Source: Kiritimatiellia bacterium (lineage in GTDB: Bacteria > Verrucomicrobiota > Kiritimatiellia > RFP12 > DVOR01). Taken from it: 7,470 nucleotides of DNA. Under the pieces are notes generated by a model. That model searched no databases and was not told where the DNA came from. It saw nothing but the letters and a program-made list of their open reading frames with translations. Below are positions 5,387 through 7,470 of the stretch, piece after piece. The stretch spans positions 1-7,470 of the forward strand of contig CAAGNN010000191.1 in assembly GCA_900771325.1 (NCBI GenBank), in the 5' to 3' direction. Numbering within the stretch: the stretch's first letter is position 1; each line of letters opens with the position of its first letter. Made by a program: the position numbers and the translations under genes.

Positions 5387-7470
5387 ATGCCAGAGCCTGA
5401 TTTGCCCGCTTCCCCCCTGGATCAGCAGCCCTCCCTCTTCGATACGCCGCCAGACGAACCCGAAACCGACCCCTCCGCCGCGCCGGCCGAGGGCGAAGAG
5501 GTTGCCGCCGCCGCGCCCAAGTCCGTCCCCCTCGCCGACATCGCCGTCACTGCGCGCGGTCCCTTCGGGCGGTTGATGAACGAGAACTTCCTGCAGTTCG
5601 CCTCCTATTCCATCTGCGACCGCGCCTTGCCGACGGTCGAGGACGGCCTCAAACCCGTCCAGCGCCGCATCCTCCACGCGATGTGGGAGAAGGACGACGG
5701 GCGCTTCTCTAAGGTTGCCGGCGTGGTCGGCAACGCGATGCACTACCATCCGCACGGCGATGCGGCCATCAAGGATGCCATCGTCACCCTCGCCAACAAG
5801 CGCTACCTCATCCAGGGCCAGGGGAACTTCGGCAACATCCTCACCGGCGACGAGGCCGCTGCCGCCCGTTACATTGAGTGCCGCCTCACCAAACTCGCGC
5901 GCGAGCTCCTCTTCTCCCCGAAGGTGACCGAATACGTCCCGAGCTACGACGGCCGCAACCGCGAGCCCGTCCTCCTGCCGGCCAAGGTCCCCCTCTCGCT
6001 GATGCTCGGCATCGACGGCATTGCCGTGGGCCTCTCGACGGTCATCCTGCCGCACAACTTCATCGAGCTCTTGGAGGCCGAGATTGCCATCCTCCAGCGC
6101 AAGCCGTGCCCCACGCTGGTGCCCGACTTCATCACCGGCGGTCTGATGGACGCCTCGGAGTACGACGATGGCCGCGGCAGCATCCGCGTCCGCGCCCAGA
6201 TTGAAGAGCGCAAGGGCGAGCGCAACAAGCTCTTCATCACCTCCGTGCCCTACGGCGTGACCACCGACCGTCTGGCCGAGTCCGTCGAGAAGGCCATCAA
6301 GACCAAGAAGCTCCCCATCCGCCACATCGACAACTTCACCGCCGAGAAGGTCGAGATTGAGCTCACCCTCTCCCCGGGCTCCGACGCCGAGAAGGTCCGC
6401 GAGGCCCTCTACGCCTTCACCGAGTGCGAGCGGAAGATCTCTAGCCGCATCGTGGTGCTGAGCGCCAATCGCCCCTGCGAGATGACCGTCTCCGAGCTCC
6501 TCGCCCGCCACGCCGAGCTCTTGCAGGACATCTTCCGCCGCGAGTTCCAGGTCCGCCTCGGCGAGATTGATGAGCTCATCGTCCGCAAGACCCTTGAAGC
6601 CATCTTCATTGAAAAGCGCATCTACAAGCGCATTGAAGAGGTCAAGACAGCCGAGGCCGTGGCCGCCGAGATCCGCCTGGGCTTCGAACCCTACCGTAAG
6701 CTCCTCCAGCACGACCTCACCGACGAGGAGATCGAGCTTCTCCTCAAGATTCCCATTCGCCGCATCTCCCTCTACGACATCAACAAGCACCTTGAGGAGA
6801 TGAACGCTCTGCGCGCTGAGTATGCGCAGATTACCGACGATCTTGCCCACCTTGCCCGCTACGCCGTCAAGTTCCTCAAAGGCGTCATCAAGGAGTATGC
6901 CAAGGTCTACCCGCGCCTCACCGTGGTCTCCGACGGCTTCCGCTCCATCGACGAGCGCGAGCTTACCGCCACCGAGCTCACCATCCGTCTCTCCGAAGAC
7001 CGCTACATCGGCTACGACATCCGCCAGGGCCAAGTTCTCTTCCCCTGCTCGAGCCGCGACAAGCTCTACCTCCTTTGGAGCGACGGCCGCTACAAGTTCC
7101 TCCCGCCCCCCGACAAGCTCTTGGCCGATGCCGTCTACGACCCCGGCCGCGACTGGCTCGATGCCCTCAAACCCCGCGCCCCGGTCGCCTACTTCGACGC
7201 GGGCATCTACAATCGCGACGACGTCTTCACCTGCGTCTACTACGAGCCGCTCTACGGCTTCACCTACATCAAGCGCTTCACCTGGGGCGGGATGATTATG
7301 AACAAGGAGTACGCCCTCGTCCCCGAGGGGGCCACCATCATCCTCTTCTGCAAGGGCACCCCCGAGGCCATCTACGTCAAGTTCAAGTATATGAAGGGCC
7401 AGCGCATCACCCAGCAGGTCTTCGACCCCGCCGAAGCGCGCATCTCCTCGGCCTCCGCCAAGGGTATCCA
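5387..7470 (+). CDS. parC: DNA topoisomerase IV subunit A (ParC type), 3' end outside window
   Basis: The frame stays open from ATG 5387 to the window end (694 complete codons). This is the DNA-breaking subunit of a type IIA topoisomerase, working with ParE to unlink replicated chromosomes. Residues 1-50 are a Pro/Ala/Glu-rich, probably disordered extension. The breakage-reunion core starts near FGRLMNENFLQFASY (60-74) and includes LPTVEDGLKPVQRRIL (81-96), HYHPHGD (119-125), QGNFGN (145-150) and the catalytic pair R161-Y162 in AARYIECRL. GIAVGLST (211-218) and LPHNF (221-225) follow, then a long helical region with coiled-coil character (about 370-510) and a C-terminal beta-rich part. I saw no GyrA box (QRRGGKG-like) in the part of the C-terminal region inside the window, which favours ParC over GyrA, though the end is missing. 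A126 replaces the usual serine at the quinolone-contact site. The Shine-Dalgarno site (GAGAGA, 5375-5380) is weak, and the gap from the previous stop is 19 bp. Confidence 0.92.
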   Translation, partial: MPEPDLPASPLDQQPSLFDTPPDEPETDPSAAPAEGEEVAAAAPKSVPLADIAVTARGPFGRLMNENFLQFASYSICDRALPTVEDGLKPVQRRILHAMWEKDDGRFSKVAGVVGNAMHYHPHGDAAIKDAIVTLANKRYLIQGQGNFGNILTGDEAAAARYIECRLTKLARELLFSPKVTEYVPSYDGRNREPVLLPAKVPLSLMLGIDGIAVGLSTVILPHNFIELLEAEIAILQRKPCPTLVPDFITGGLMDASEYDDGRGSIRVRAQIEERKGERNKLFITSVPYGVTTDRLAESVEKAIKTKKLPIRHIDNFTAEKVEIELTLSPGSDAEKVREALYAFTECERKISSRIVVLSANRPCEMTVSELLARHAELLQDIFRREFQVRLGEIDELIVRKTLEAIFIEKRIYKRIEEVKTAEAVAAEIRLGFEPYRKLLQHDLTDEEIELLLKIPIRRISLYDINKHLEEMNALRAEYAQITDDLAHLARYAVKFLKGVIKEYAKVYPRLTVVSDGFRSIDERELTATELTIRLSEDRYIGYDIRQGQVLFPCSSRDKLYLLWSDGRYKFLPPPDKLLADAVYDPGRDWLDALKPRAPVAYFDAGIYNRDDVFTCVYYEPLYGFTYIKRFTWGGMIMNKEYALVPEGATIILFCKGTPEAIYVKFKYMKGQRITQQVFDPAEARISSASAKGI

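Noticed and set aside
5321..7033. 570-residue open frame on the minus strand
   Set aside because: It lies opposite parC, whose family motifs are unmistakable. C-ending codons on the + strand give a minus-strand frame rich in G-starting codons and therefore V/A/D/E/G, with few stops. It has no recognisable domain.
5387..7470. GyrA instead of ParC
   Set aside because: No GyrA-box-like basic glycine-rich motif appears in the visible C-terminal region. The choice remains provisional because the 3' end is outside the window.
1..7470. tRNA or rRNA genes, transposases and phage genes
   Set aside because: I looked for tRNA arms, rRNA-like blocks, transposase motifs and phage proteins and saw none I could support.

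Overview
The window looks like chromosomal DNA from a GC-rich bacterium. It has a sigma70-type promoter, strong Shine-Dalgarno sites, GTGA and ATGA gene overlaps, and housekeeping genes. No gene here fixes the taxon. The general look of the proteins (the topoisomerase subunit, TadA with an insertion, and the YejA-like binding protein) would fit an uncultured Verrucomicrobiota/Kiritimatiellota-type (PVC) genome, but this is a guess from impression and no search was run.

Bases 1-505 carry no credible gene. They hold a long repeat array: copy 1 (1-220), copy 2 (221-462, which is copy 1 plus a 22-bp internal duplication) and a truncated third copy (463-503). Each full unit contains nested GC-rich inverted repeats followed by a T5 run, a GATRGGY heptamer series, and a GCTAACN heptamer series at its junction. 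The third copy stops directly against a near-consensus promoter (TTGACA, 17 bp, TATACT; 506-534) that should drive the genes downstream.

Five genes follow, all on the + strand and closely packed: acetate kinase (ackA, 574-1782); a 71-bp gap holding a strong 15-bp hairpin; a GT4-like glycosyltransferase with an altered catalytic motif (1854-2999); a TadA-type deaminase starting at a GTG within a GTGA overlap (2996-3532); a secreted YejA-like family 5 solute-binding protein joined by an ATGA overlap (3529-5367); and, 19 bp on, a topoisomerase IV subunit A (parC-type), still open at the window end (5387-7470). The middle three genes are almost certainly translationally coupled. The whole set could be one transcript from the promoter at 506-534, with the hairpin after ackA as a possible attenuation or processing point.

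The genes do not form an obvious pathway: acetate/ATP metabolism, glycosyl transfer, tRNA wobble editing, peptide capture and chromosome decatenation. I see no clear new defence or mobile system. The items most worth a second look are the repeat array, the alanine at the quinolone-contact position of ParC, the roughly 20-residue insertion in TadA, the altered glycosyltransferase motif, and a switch from G-ending to C-ending codons between the first and second half of the gene run.
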